Positions 27,584-36,061 of a stretch of 64,000 nt of DNA are shown piece by piece. Where the stretch lies: contig CALUTR010000004.1 of assembly GCA_944323755.1 (NCBI GenBank), forward strand, positions 177,340-241,339. Reading direction: 5' to 3'. This DNA comes from an uncultured Helicobacteraceae bacterium (GTDB lineage Bacteria; Campylobacterota; Campylobacteria; Campylobacterales; Helicobacteraceae). Made by a program: the position numbers and the translations under genes. Numbering within the stretch: position 1 is the stretch's first letter; each line of letters begins with the position of its first letter. The notes beneath the pieces are model-generated. The model did not search any database. It had not been told where the DNA came from and was given only the letters and a program-made list of their open reading frames with translations.

Positions 27584-28615
27584 TTATGTAAGCCAGAGTG
27601 CCAACTCATCGCTTATAAAATAATTTGTAGAATAGATTCTATTATCTTTTTTTATACATTTACCTTCTTTGATTAGAATTTCTAATTTTTCTTGATTTGC
27701 ATCATTTATCTCCACTCCCACTTCGCTTCTAAGTCCTAGAAAGATTCTCTCTAAGCGCAAATCATTATTACTTAGAGATTCTATACTGCATTTTGTAGGA
27801 TTGTTTATGTATGATGTAAAATCATTTTGTTTGTAGATTCTGTTATTTTTTATCCTGCTTACTGCGCTAAGTCCGATACCTATGTATTCTTTAGATTGCC
27901 AATATGAAAGATTATGCTTACTTTTATGATTTTTTGCATAATTTGATACTTCATATTGATAGAATCCAAGTTTATCTAGCGTATTTTTTAGTGTGTAGCA
28001 TAGTGTTTGTTCTATGATTGGATTTTTATTTTTTTTGTAAAATCTAGAATCTTCATCAATGCTTAATGCATAGCATGATATGTGTCCTATTCCAAGCTCA
28101 CTTGCTTTTTGTAATTCTAAGATGAGATTATCTTTTGTATCAAGTTTTGTGTCATATATTAAATCAATACTCACATATACATCGCATTTTACCGCATTTT
28201 GTATAAAATCATAGGCTATTTTTGGATTATGATTTCTTTCTAAAAGTTTTAATTTATCTTCTCTAAAGCTCTGCACACCTATGCTAAATCGATTAATTCC
28301 TAGATTTTTAAATCCACTTAAGGTGCTAATATCTCTATTTGGATTGAATTCCATTGTAATTTCTGTATTTTCATCTATATATGGTGATAAAATCGTAAAT
28401 ATTTCTTCATAATCATTTGGAGTAAGCGTATTTGGTGTTCCACCTCCAAAAAATATCGAATCTAATGCATCTATGCCATTTATAGAATGTTGAAGATCAA
28501 TTTTTAGCGCATTTAGATATTGTTGTTTAAATGTGAGCATATTTGTAAGCGAATTAAATGCGCAATATCCGCACTTAGAATCACAAAATGGAATGTGAAT
28601 ATAAAGTCTCACCAA
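27584..28615 (-). CDS. hemW: HemW-type radical SAM haem chaperone
   Basis: A 343-residue radical SAM protein with the cluster motif CDSKCGYC (C-x3-C-x2-C, residues 11-18) and the HemN-family signatures SIFFGGGTPN and GINRFSIGVQSF. It is often annotated as oxygen-independent coproporphyrinogen oxidase, but its length and lack of the longer HemN N-terminus match HemW, which delivers haem. It diverges from rppH across 100 bases. Confidence 0.88.
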   Translation of the reverse strand: MVRLYIHIPFCDSKCGYCAFNSLTNMLTFKQQYLNALKIDLQHSINGIDALDSIFFGGGTPNTLTPNDYEEIFTILSPYIDENTEITMEFNPNRDISTLSGFKNLGINRFSIGVQSFREDKLKLLERNHNPKIAYDFIQNAVKCDVYVSIDLIYDTKLDTKDNLILELQKASELGIGHISCYALSIDEDSRFYKKNKNPIIEQTLCYTLKNTLDKLGFYQYEVSNYAKNHKSKHNLSYWQSKEYIGIGLSAVSRIKNNRIYKQNDFTSYINNPTKCSIESLSNNDLRLERIFLGLRSEVGVEINDANQEKLEILIKEGKCIKKDNRIYSTNYFISDELALWLT

Positions 28616-28715
28616 TTTCTCCTAATGTTGTTATAAAAGTTAGTTTTTATGCAATTTTTTATAGAATCTATAACTTATTTTTGCTTTAAACAAAGTTTTT
28701 CATATAGGGTTGATT

Positions 28716-29198
28716 ATGCAGGATTTAGAACAATATCGTCCAAATGTCGCAGCTATAATATTATCAGCAAAATACCCAGAAATTTGCGAGTTTTTCATAG
28801 CAAAGCGAAGTGATATAAAAAATGCACGCAATGTTTGGCAATTCCCGCAAGGTGGAATCGATGATGGAGAGACACCAGTATGTGCGCTTTATCGTGAATT
28901 GAAAGAAGAAATTGGCACAGATGATGTAGAGGTTATTTCTGAATATCCAGATTGGCTTATATATGATTTTCCAAAGGGTGTTATAAGCAAAAAAATGTAT
29001 CCATTTAAGGGTCAAAAACAAAAATATTTTTTAGTTAAGTTAAGGGAGACATCAAATATCAATTTAAATACGCCAATTCCTGAATTTGTGAAGTATAAAT
29101 TTGTCAATTATGATAGGATTTTTTATAATATAGTTTATTTTAAGCGACCAATTTATAAAAAAGTGCTTGAATACTTTAAGAAAGAAGGGTATATTTGA
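28716..29198 (+). CDS. rppH: RNA pyrophosphohydrolase (Nudix)
   Basis: Removes pyrophosphate from 5' triphosphorylated RNA to trigger decay. The 160-residue protein opens with YRPNVAAIILS and has a full Nudix box ending RELKEEIG, and the family-specific WQFPQGGIDDGE. The start is put at ATG 28716 because AGGG (28706-28709) is well spaced; TTG at 28710 is also in frame. H. pylori shows the same rppH-lysC order. Confidence 0.94.
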   Translation: MQDLEQYRPNVAAIILSAKYPEICEFFIAKRSDIKNARNVWQFPQGGIDDGETPVCALYRELKEEIGTDDVEVISEYPDWLIYDFPKGVISKKMYPFKGQKQKYFLVKLRETSNINLNTPIPEFVKYKFVNYDRIFYNIVYFKRPIYKKVLEYFKKEGYI

Positions 29199-30403
29199 TG
29201 CTAATAGTGCAAAAATATGGTGGAACTAGTATGGGTGATTGTGCTAGGATAGAAAATGTAGCAAATCGCGTTGCAAAGGTAAAACAAGAGGGACATAGCG
29301 TAGTTGTGATTGTTTCGGCTATGAGTGGAGAAACTGATAAACTAATAGGCTATACGAAATATTTCAATGAGATTCCAGATGAAAAAGAAGTTGATAAAGT
29401 TATAAGCACAGGAGAGATTGTAACAAGCTCGCTTCTTGCAATAGCACTACAGAATCTTGGATTTAAAGCTGTTGGATTAAGTGGTAGTCAAGCAGGTGTG
29501 ATAACTGATTGCATTCATACAAAAGCAAAAATTGAGCAAGTAAATCGTGAAAATATAGATAAATATTTAAGAGATGGCTATATTGTCGTGATTGCAGGAT
29601 TTCAAGGTAGAAGCAAAGATGGTGATATCACGACTTTAGGTAGAGGCGGTAGTGATCTATCTGCTGTCGCCATAGCAGGTGCATTAAAGGCAGATTTGTG
29701 TGAAATTTATACAGATGTAGATGGTGTATTTACCACAGATCCACGAATAGAGCAAAGTGCAAAAAAAATCAATAAAATTAGTTATGATGAAATGCTAGAG
29801 CTCGCATCACTTGGTGCAAAAGTGCTTTTGAATAGATCCGTTGAGATGGCAAAAAAACTAAATGTAAAAATAATAACTAGAAATTCATTTAATAATAATG
29901 AGGGGACTTTGATTACAAATGAGGAGGAGATTATGGAAAAGCCTATAATATCAGGTATTGCACTTGATAAAAATCAGGCAAGAATTAGTATGGTAAATGT
30001 AGATGATAAGCCTGGAATCGCAGCTGAATTATTCACTTCGCTTGCTAATTCAAATATTAATGTTGATATGATAGTGCAAACAATAGGTCGCGATGGTAAA
30101 ACAGATATTGATTTTACAATTCCAAAGACTGATTTAGCGCTTGCAAAGACAATTTTGATCAATTTTGAGCAATCTACACAAAGCATAGAATTTGATGAAA
30201 ATATAGCAAAAGTTTCTATTGTAGGGCTTGGAATGAAAAGCCACTCTGGTGTAGCAAGCAAAACTTTTAGCACAATGGCTAAAGAAAATATCAATATTGC
30301 AATGATTAGCACAAGTGAGATTAAAATATCTATGATTATAGATTTGAAATATGCCGAATTAGCAGTTCGAGCATTACATTCCGCTTATGAATTAGATAAA
30401 TGA
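29198..30403 (+). CDS. lysC: Aspartate kinase
   Basis: First enzyme of the aspartate family (lysine, threonine, methionine, diaminopimelate). The 401-residue protein begins VQKYGGTSMGD, has TLGRGGSDLSAVA in the catalytic domain, and two ACT regulatory domains (about 265-330 and 345-400), so feedback inhibition is likely. The ATG at 29198 shares a base with the rppH stop. The dapD gene at 46018-47202 and thrB at 9408-10286 use its product further along. Confidence 0.96.
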   Translation: MLIVQKYGGTSMGDCARIENVANRVAKVKQEGHSVVVIVSAMSGETDKLIGYTKYFNEIPDEKEVDKVISTGEIVTSSLLAIALQNLGFKAVGLSGSQAGVITDCIHTKAKIEQVNRENIDKYLRDGYIVVIAGFQGRSKDGDITTLGRGGSDLSAVAIAGALKADLCEIYTDVDGVFTTDPRIEQSAKKINKISYDEMLELASLGAKVLLNRSVEMAKKLNVKIITRNSFNNNEGTLITNEEEIMEKPIISGIALDKNQARISMVNVDDKPGIAAELFTSLANSNINVDMIVQTIGRDGKTDIDFTIPKTDLALAKTILINFEQSTQSIEFDENIAKVSIVGLGMKSHSGVASKTFSTMAKENINIAMISTSEIKISMIIDLKYAELAVRALHSAYELDK

Positions 30404-30945
30404 ATGACCTAAGCTTTGCAAATTGGACGCTAGAATTAGCGCGCAAAGATGGTATTGCTATGGGTTGGTTTGAGGAGCGTAGATTTGATTGGTGTCAGAT
30501 TGCATATAGCTTTACAAAGGATATTATAAGCGGTAATACTATTATTATATGTTCTGACTTGCAGAAAAAGTGGTTTTGTGAGTATGCTATGCAAACAATA
30601 AATATTAATACTGATAGACCTCTAATCCCCATTATAAGCTTAGAATCTATGCTTCCAGTAGATACGAGTTTTGATTTAATGCTTGTTGAAGATATGCTAA
30701 ATATTGCATTTGGTTATAAATATACTATATGGTATATAGGGCATGTAAATAATAAATTAGTAAAGCTTGCTACGAATCATCAAAGTAGTTTTATATGGGC
30801 GTTTGATGGTAATTTGCATACTGCATTTAATCTAAAATCAGATGATATAAACTCGGATATTAAATTATTGCAGTTATTTAAGATACTAAATAAAACAATT
30901 GATGCAATAATGTTTGATGAGATAAATGATGGATACTTCATCTAG
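30400..30945 (+). CDS. hobA: DnaA-binding initiator regulator HobA
   Basis: A 181-residue protein matching HobA, the Campylobacterota-specific activator that tetramerises and binds DnaA domain I to order the initiation complex at oriC (functional analogue of DiaA). Recognition rests on the N-terminal pattern NWTLELARKDGIAMGWFEER and on position lysC-hobA-holB as in H. pylori. It overlaps lysC by 4 bases and holB by 20. Confidence 0.88.
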   Translation: MNDLSFANWTLELARKDGIAMGWFEERRFDWCQIAYSFTKDIISGNTIIICSDLQKKWFCEYAMQTININTDRPLIPIISLESMLPVDTSFDLMLVEDMLNIAFGYKYTIWYIGHVNNKLVKLATNHQSSFIWAFDGNLHTAFNLKSDDINSDIKLLQLFKILNKTIDAIMFDEINDGYFI

Positions 30946-31567
30946 AAATATAGGTGAAATTATTTTAACAAATGATATTGGTTTTGAGATTGAAAATATA
31001 AAATTACATTACCCAAATTGTAGAATCTATTTTGAGAGTAATTTTCAAATAGATCACGCTAGAGCCGTGATTGATGAGTGCTATATTTCTTCAAATACAC
31101 TTAAATGTATTGTGATTGCTGGCGATAATTTTAATTCGCAAGCGCAAAACACCCTTTTGAAAGTCCTAGAAGAGCCTCCATTGAATATAAAATTCATACT
31201 TATTACGAAATCCAAAAATGCGATATTGCCTACTATTTTATCTCGAATGATTGTGTTTAATAAAAAATATACTATGCAAAGAGAAGAATTTGATCTTGAT
31301 TTAAAAAGTTTGAGTTTAGCGTCAATTAGGGATTATATTAAAGATTTGAATTATTTATCTAAAGAAGATTTAAGGAGAAAAATTGAGGATCTTTTATTTA
31401 GCTTACAAAAAGTTGGTATTAGATTAAATAGCTCTGAATTAGATTGCTTTAGTAGCGCCATTAGTCAGGCTGAAAGCGGTGGAAATGCAAAATATATATT
31501 TTTAGTTTTATTGCTTATGATTTTAGAAAACAAAAGAAGGAATAATAATTTTGATAAAAATTTATAG
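30926..31567 (+). CDS. holB: DNA polymerase III delta' subunit (short form)
   Basis: Clamp-loader subunit. At 213 residues it is much shorter than E. coli HolB (334) and starts beyond the usual P-loop region; the conserved clamp-loader segment AQNTLLKVLEEPP and the following LITKSKNAILPTILSR are present. A short HolB is also annotated in H. pylori at this position. The start is either of two adjacent ATGs (30926, 30929). It overlaps hobA and folP. Confidence 0.85.
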   Translation: MMDTSSRNIGEIILTNDIGFEIENIKLHYPNCRIYFESNFQIDHARAVIDECYISSNTLKCIVIAGDNFNSQAQNTLLKVLEEPPLNIKFILITKSKNAILPTILSRMIVFNKKYTMQREEFDLDLKSLSLASIRDYIKDLNYLSKEDLRRKIEDLLFSLQKVGIRLNSSELDCFSSAISQAESGGNAKYIFLVLLLMILENKRRNNNFDKNL

Positions 31568-32663
31568 ATTGGAAAATCTTTCAAGTTTAGATGATATAGG
31601 TGCGACAAAATATGCAAATGATGTAGCTTTGAAGAAAGGGTCATTATTTTATTTTAAAATTATTGATTTAAAAAGTGCAGCAGTGCAGATTTTAAAACAA
31701 GAATGTATTAGTGTTGGTGGTGATTTTATCACACCAAAAGAAGCGATATTATGCAAAGAGGATTTTTATAGTGGAATCTTGATTGCTACATTATTGCAAT
31801 TAGAGCGGATTGTGCAAAAATGCAAGATTCAGCCATTTGGTCTAAAAGAAGTGGCGAAATATTTAGAATGTCATATCAATAAAAACCATTTTGCTCCAAA
31901 AGTTATGGGTGTTATAAATATAACAGATGATTCATTTTATGCAGATTCTAGGGTGAAATGCATAGATGATATTATCTCAAAAGTAAATTATTGGATTGAT
32001 AGTGGTGTTGATATTATTGATATTGGTGGTGCTTCCACGCGTCCTGGTAGTGAATTTGTAGATTCTAAGGTTGAAATATCTAGGATAAAAGATGCGATAA
32101 ATGAGCTTCACGCACTTAAAATGACGGATAGAGCTATTTTTAGCATTGATAGTTATAATTTTGATACGATTAAATTTTGCCTTGATAGGGGCTTTAAAAT
32201 CATTAATGATGTTTATTCTCTAAAAGATGAAAATATCATTTCACTTGCGAGGGATTATAAAGCACATTTGGTGCTTATGCATAATAGCTGGATATATCCA
32301 CATAAATGCGATAATGTTATTTTGGAGCTTGATAGATTTTTTAATGAAAAGCTAGAAATTATCAATAAATATAATGTAAGTGATGTGATACTTGATATTG
32401 GTTTTGGCTTTGGCAAGGATTTATTACAGAATCTAGAATTAATTAAGAATCTTAGACATTTTTCTTATTTTGGTTATGAAATTTTAGTTGGTGCTAGTAG
32501 AAAAAGAAGTATAGGCGATATTGTAAAAAAGGATACACAGGATCGATTAAGTGGAACTTTAAGCCTGCATCAATGCGCTATTAATAATGGTGCAAGCATC
32601 ATTAGGGCACACGATGCAATAGAGCATCTTGATATGATAAAAATACTAAAGGCGTTTTCTTGA
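31551..32663 (+). CDS. folP: Dihydropteroate synthase with N-terminal extension
   Basis: Joins pterin pyrophosphate and p-aminobenzoate in folate synthesis; the sulfonamide target. The catalytic domain (about 118-365) shows KVMGVINITDDSF and DIGGASTRPGS, and a late GASRKRSIG segment. About 115 residues precede it, making 370 against about 280 in E. coli; H. pylori FolP has a similar extension. A TTG start at 31551 fits AAGGA (31537-31541). Confidence 0.92.
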   Translation: MIKIYRLENLSSLDDIGATKYANDVALKKGSLFYFKIIDLKSAAVQILKQECISVGGDFITPKEAILCKEDFYSGILIATLLQLERIVQKCKIQPFGLKEVAKYLECHINKNHFAPKVMGVINITDDSFYADSRVKCIDDIISKVNYWIDSGVDIIDIGGASTRPGSEFVDSKVEISRIKDAINELHALKMTDRAIFSIDSYNFDTIKFCLDRGFKIINDVYSLKDENIISLARDYKAHLVLMHNSWIYPHKCDNVILELDRFFNEKLEIINKYNVSDVILDIGFGFGKDLLQNLELIKNLRHFSYFGYEILVGASRKRSIGDIVKKDTQDRLSGTLSLHQCAINNGASIIRAHDAIEHLDMIKILKAFS

Positions 32664-33607
32664 AGCAAAAGGAATTATTGCTAAAGCAGCTAGAAAATCA
32701 CGGCAAAAAGAATCTATCACATTTGGATAAAAATGAATTGCAAAATATGTTTGATGAAATAAACAAAGAGTGGATTTCTAGTGTTGTTGCTTACAGTAGT
32801 GGTGCAAGAGATGCAAAGATCATCAATGTAGATGATATAGAGCAATCTATAAAAGAAGAAGTGCTACATTCTAAAAATTTATATGATACATTTTATCACC
32901 TTTTGCAAAAGTATTCATTTGATATTATTTATGATGTAGTGCTTAATAGCGTGGATAGTAAGGTTGTTGAAAAAACATTATTTATACTAGATATCAAATA
33001 TAGAGAATATCAAGAAATATTACTAGATGATATAATCAAACGAATGCAGCTTATGCCAAATGAAGAGGCTGCTGGGTTTATTGATTTTGTTGAGAATAAC
33101 AGAGAAGATGTGGAATTTCTAAAAGATATATTATTGCAATTACAGGATTCTAAAATTGGATCAAATATCAATAAAATCACAAATATAAAAAAATATATCA
33201 TTAGTAACTTTATGCCAGATGATTTAGAGATCGAATATAAACATTTTTTTGCACATTCTCAAGATAAGCAAGATCTAATTGCAAGACTTAAAAGAATAAG
33301 CAATGCCTACTCTAAAAAACAGCTTGATGATATGACAAAAGAAGATTTGATTGATATTTTGACTTCAATTAAGCAGAAAGAAATTGATGAGAAAAAGGAT
33401 AAGGAAGACTATGAAAAATATTTGGCATTATTTAAAAAAGCACTTTATGAAGACGATAATACCACATTTAATACTCTTGTTATGAAGGTTTTAGAAGATG
33501 TAAGCATAGATTGTCTAAATAGCTTGAAATCCGTGTTGAAAAATGAAGATCCGCTATTTGATAGTAAGTTTCAAGCTGCGCAAAAAGAGTGGCATAAATT
33601 TAAATAG
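32660..33607 (+). CDS. Conserved hypothetical helical protein, lysC-folP operon
   Basis: A 315-residue, highly charged, mostly helical protein without signal peptide or membrane helix and without a motif I recognise. Long stretches rich in Lys, Glu and Asp (about 225-275) may form coiled coil. It begins at a TTG overlapping the folP stop by 4 bases, so it is the last gene of the rppH-lysC-hobA-holB-folP chain, the same place as an uncharacterised gene in H. pylori. Confidence 0.65.
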   Translation: MKQKELLLKQLENHGKKNLSHLDKNELQNMFDEINKEWISSVVAYSSGARDAKIINVDDIEQSIKEEVLHSKNLYDTFYHLLQKYSFDIIYDVVLNSVDSKVVEKTLFILDIKYREYQEILLDDIIKRMQLMPNEEAAGFIDFVENNREDVEFLKDILLQLQDSKIGSNINKITNIKKYIISNFMPDDLEIEYKHFFAHSQDKQDLIARLKRISNAYSKKQLDDMTKEDLIDILTSIKQKEIDEKKDKEDYEKYLALFKKALYEDDNTTFNTLVMKVLEDVSIDCLNSLKSVLKNEDPLFDSKFQAAQKEWHKFK

Positions 33608-34780
33608 TTATTTTAGAAAATCATTGATATTAAATGGCATAGCCAATATGGCATTATCTATTTTGATATTTATTGTTGGAATGGTTTCTCCCCATATAAA
33701 TTCTAGTATATGCAAATTCTTATCCATATCTTTATAATTTATGAAAATAGAATGAAAATCATCTTTGTATAATGCCATTCCTTTTAGTACCTTATCTATT
33801 ATATTATACTCCCATAAAATCTCGTTTGTTAGCAGATTTTCATCAAGTTTGTATATGATCGCTTTTGCTTCTATACTATTATCAAATGTAATGATGTAGA
33901 TTCTATCTTTGATGCTTAAAAAGTCTATTTTTTGCACATTTTCTATATTTTTTAGATTGCAGTTATTGCATATTATTTTGCTGCCTGTTGCATCGATTAG
34001 CTTGAATTTATTATCACTTCCACCAAAAATCCACTCTATGTTGCTTCTTTTATCTAATTTGATAATTGAATCTTTATAGCTAATTAGCAATGAATCGCTG
34101 TAATGCAAGCTTGAAATATCATTAAAAGCATCGATTTCAAAAGGGAATTTCCATTTATTTATAATCTTATTTGATTGATTAAGGCGCGTTATGAGATTTT
34201 TATCTATCATAAAAGTATCGCCATTGATGCGTAGGATTCTTGTGGAATCTTTTATGTTTAGTGTAAATACTTTTCCATTTATGATATCAAATGCTGTATT
34301 GTTTATCACAAACATATTTTTATTTGGATTTTGAATGAAATCTGTTTTGTTAATATTTGCAAACCATCTTATATTGCCTGCTATATCTATCATAAATGCA
34401 GAATCTTCATTTATTACAAAATAAAATCTATTATCAAATCTTTTATTGCTATTTTGGATTTCTATTTTTTCACTTGTAATTTTTTGTGTTTGTAGATAAT
34501 ATGTATCTTTTTTTATCTCATTATTTACTTGATATTCTATATCGATTTTATTGTTAAAATCTTCATATAGCCCAAATATTGGTACTCCATCGTATTGCTT
34601 AATTGTTTTATTATTAACTTTATATATAAATGGGAATTCTTGATTATTTTTTGGATTTATCGTTACTATCGCGTTTTTTATGTTTTTATCTTTTATGATT
34701 GCACTAAGCGGAGATAATTCAATGATATTAGCATTAATACTTGCAAATAAGATAGTTAATAAGAAGATTATTTTATTCAT
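33608..34780 (-). CDS. Arylsulfotransferase-like beta-propeller protein, short and probably non-catalytic
   Basis: A 390-residue exported protein: a signal peptide (cleavage near SINA), an N-terminal beta domain (about 20-105), then propeller repeats of the ASST family such as DSAFMIDIAGNIRWFANIN and IIKLDKRSNIEWIFGG. ASST enzymes move sulfuryl groups between phenols in the periplasm and are about 600 residues. Here the region aligned with the conserved SSRHQ-type active-site motif reads LLISYKDSIIKLD, without the histidine. It may be a degenerate or repurposed member. It lies 19 bases downstream of the tRNA on the same strand. Confidence 0.6.
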   Translation of the reverse strand: MNKIIFLLTILFASINANIIELSPLSAIIKDKNIKNAIVTINPKNNQEFPFIYKVNNKTIKQYDGVPIFGLYEDFNNKIDIEYQVNNEIKKDTYYLQTQKITSEKIEIQNSNKRFDNRFYFVINEDSAFMIDIAGNIRWFANINKTDFIQNPNKNMFVINNTAFDIINGKVFTLNIKDSTRILRINGDTFMIDKNLITRLNQSNKIINKWKFPFEIDAFNDISSLHYSDSLLISYKDSIIKLDKRSNIEWIFGGSDNKFKLIDATGSKIICNNCNLKNIENVQKIDFLSIKDRIYIITFDNSIEAKAIIYKLDENLLTNEILWEYNIIDKVLKGMALYKDDFHSIFINYKDMDKNLHILEFIWGETIPTINIKIDNAILAMPFNINDFLK

Positions 34781-34799
34781 CGTTTGCCTTATAACAAAG

Positions 34800-34876
34800 T
34801 GGTGGACCTTGCAGGACTCGAACCTGCGACCTATCGGTTATGAGCCGATAGCTCTAACCAGCTGAGCTAAAGGTCC
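34800..34876 (-). tRNA. tRNA with CAU anticodon, probably tRNA-Ile2 (lysidine type)
   Basis: Read on the minus strand, a complete cloverleaf: acceptor GGACCTT/AAGGTCC, D arm GCTC...GAGC, anticodon stem ATCGG/CCGAT around loop CTCATAA (anticodon CAT), T arm GCAGG/CCTGC with TTCGAGT, and an encoded CCA. The GGACCTT acceptor and CTCATAA loop resemble tRNA-Ile2, in which the C34 is changed to lysidine; an elongator tRNA-Met is the alternative. It is not an initiator because the stem lacks the three G-C pairs. The 5' end is one base after the rodA stop. Confidence 0.93.
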
Positions 34877-34877
34877 A

Positions 34878-36005
34878 TCATTTAGTAAAAGGAAACGAAT
34901 TATACTCAAAGATAAACCTAAAAGCAAGTAGATTTTGAAGTAGCGCAAATAATATGCCAAATGTCAAAAAACTACTTCCACCATAGCTAAGAAATGGCAG
35001 TGGGATTCCAGTTACAGGGGCTAGTTTTGTAGTCATTAATACATTCACAGATACATGTATAAATAGTAAAAACGCAATTGATGCACTTAATACTTGCAAG
35101 ATCCTATCTTTTTTATTTGAATAGCTTAGAATGAGTAAATGTAGTATTAATAATCCATATAAAAATAGCACCACCATAGCACCTACAAGACCGAATCTCT
35201 CCATAAGGTAAGGAAAGATGAAATCACTTTCAGGCACGGGTAGAAACTTTAATTGTGCTTGAGTTGCATTTTCTAGCTCTTTACCAAATAATCCACCACT
35301 TCCTATTGCTATCATTGATTGTTGGACTTGATATTGTGGCTTGGGATCTAAAAATTGCTCGATTCTATCTAGTTGATATTCATTAAAATGGTTGTAAATA
35401 ATTGGAATTGCAATTGGAATTGCAAGAAGTATAAATGCTACTATTGCACTTATTGTCATTATTATTTTTTTGTGGATTCCAACTAAAAATAATATCCCAT
35501 ATCCCATTATAAAAATTAATATTGATGTGCCTAAATCTGGCTGAATCTTTACCAATACAACAGGTAATAATATAAAAAATGAATATTTTAAGAATCCCTT
35601 TAGCTTGTATCCTTCTTTTGGTGGTGGATCATTGCTTATGCTGTATGCAAGCATAAGTATTAGCGCACTTTTTATAAATTCACTTGGCTGTATTGATAAC
35701 CCGATAAATGGTATTTCAAGCCATCTTTGTGCGCCGAATTTCTTCACACCAAAAAACTCAACAAAAATAAGAAGTATAATAGAGCTCCAATAATAAAATG
35801 GTATCAACCAAAAAAATCTTTTTATCGGTAATATAAATATTAGCAAACTAATAAAAAGTGTAACAGACATATATATAATTTGCTTTATTGTGAGATTTGG
35901 ATTGATTTCATAGATTAATTTTAAAGATATGAGAATGATTGGCAATGTTGTTAATATAATCAAATAATCAAAATGCGCTATAATCCTTCTATTTACATTA
36001 AACAA
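34878..36005 (-). CDS. rodA: Rod shape-determining peptidoglycan polymerase RodA
   Basis: SEDS-family glycosyltransferase for lateral wall synthesis. The 375-residue protein has about ten membrane segments and the conserved QPSEFIKSALILMLAY and C-terminal PFLSYGGSSFLTFG. A TTG start at 36005 follows AAGGA on the minus strand. It is classed as RodA rather than FtsW by its sequence and by neighbours matching the rodA-rluD region of H. pylori. Confidence 0.92.
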   Translation of the reverse strand: MFNVNRRIIAHFDYLIILTTLPIILISLKLIYEINPNLTIKQIIYMSVTLFISLLIFILPIKRFFWLIPFYYWSSIILLIFVEFFGVKKFGAQRWLEIPFIGLSIQPSEFIKSALILMLAYSISNDPPPKEGYKLKGFLKYSFFILLPVVLVKIQPDLGTSILIFIMGYGILFLVGIHKKIIMTISAIVAFILLAIPIAIPIIYNHFNEYQLDRIEQFLDPKPQYQVQQSMIAIGSGGLFGKELENATQAQLKFLPVPESDFIFPYLMERFGLVGAMVVLFLYGLLILHLLILSYSNKKDRILQVLSASIAFLLFIHVSVNVLMTTKLAPVTGIPLPFLSYGGSSFLTFGILFALLQNLLAFRFIFEYNSFPFTK

Positions 36006-36061
36006 GCAGAATCCTTAAAACTAATTTAGCTAAAATTCTATCAAAAAACTAACCAAAGTGA
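36006..36061. promoter_or_regulatory. Divergent rodA/rluD promoter region
   Basis: This 56-base gap carries TAAAAT on the plus strand (36031-36036) and TAGAAT on the minus strand (36035-36040). Both are plausible -10 elements and overlap by two bases, so the two transcripts could compete. Neither has a clear -35. Confidence 0.35.

Noticed and set aside
30926..31567. holB as a truncated pseudogene
   Set aside because: The short form with no P-loop also occurs in H. pylori at the same place, and it is embedded in a tight overlapping operon.
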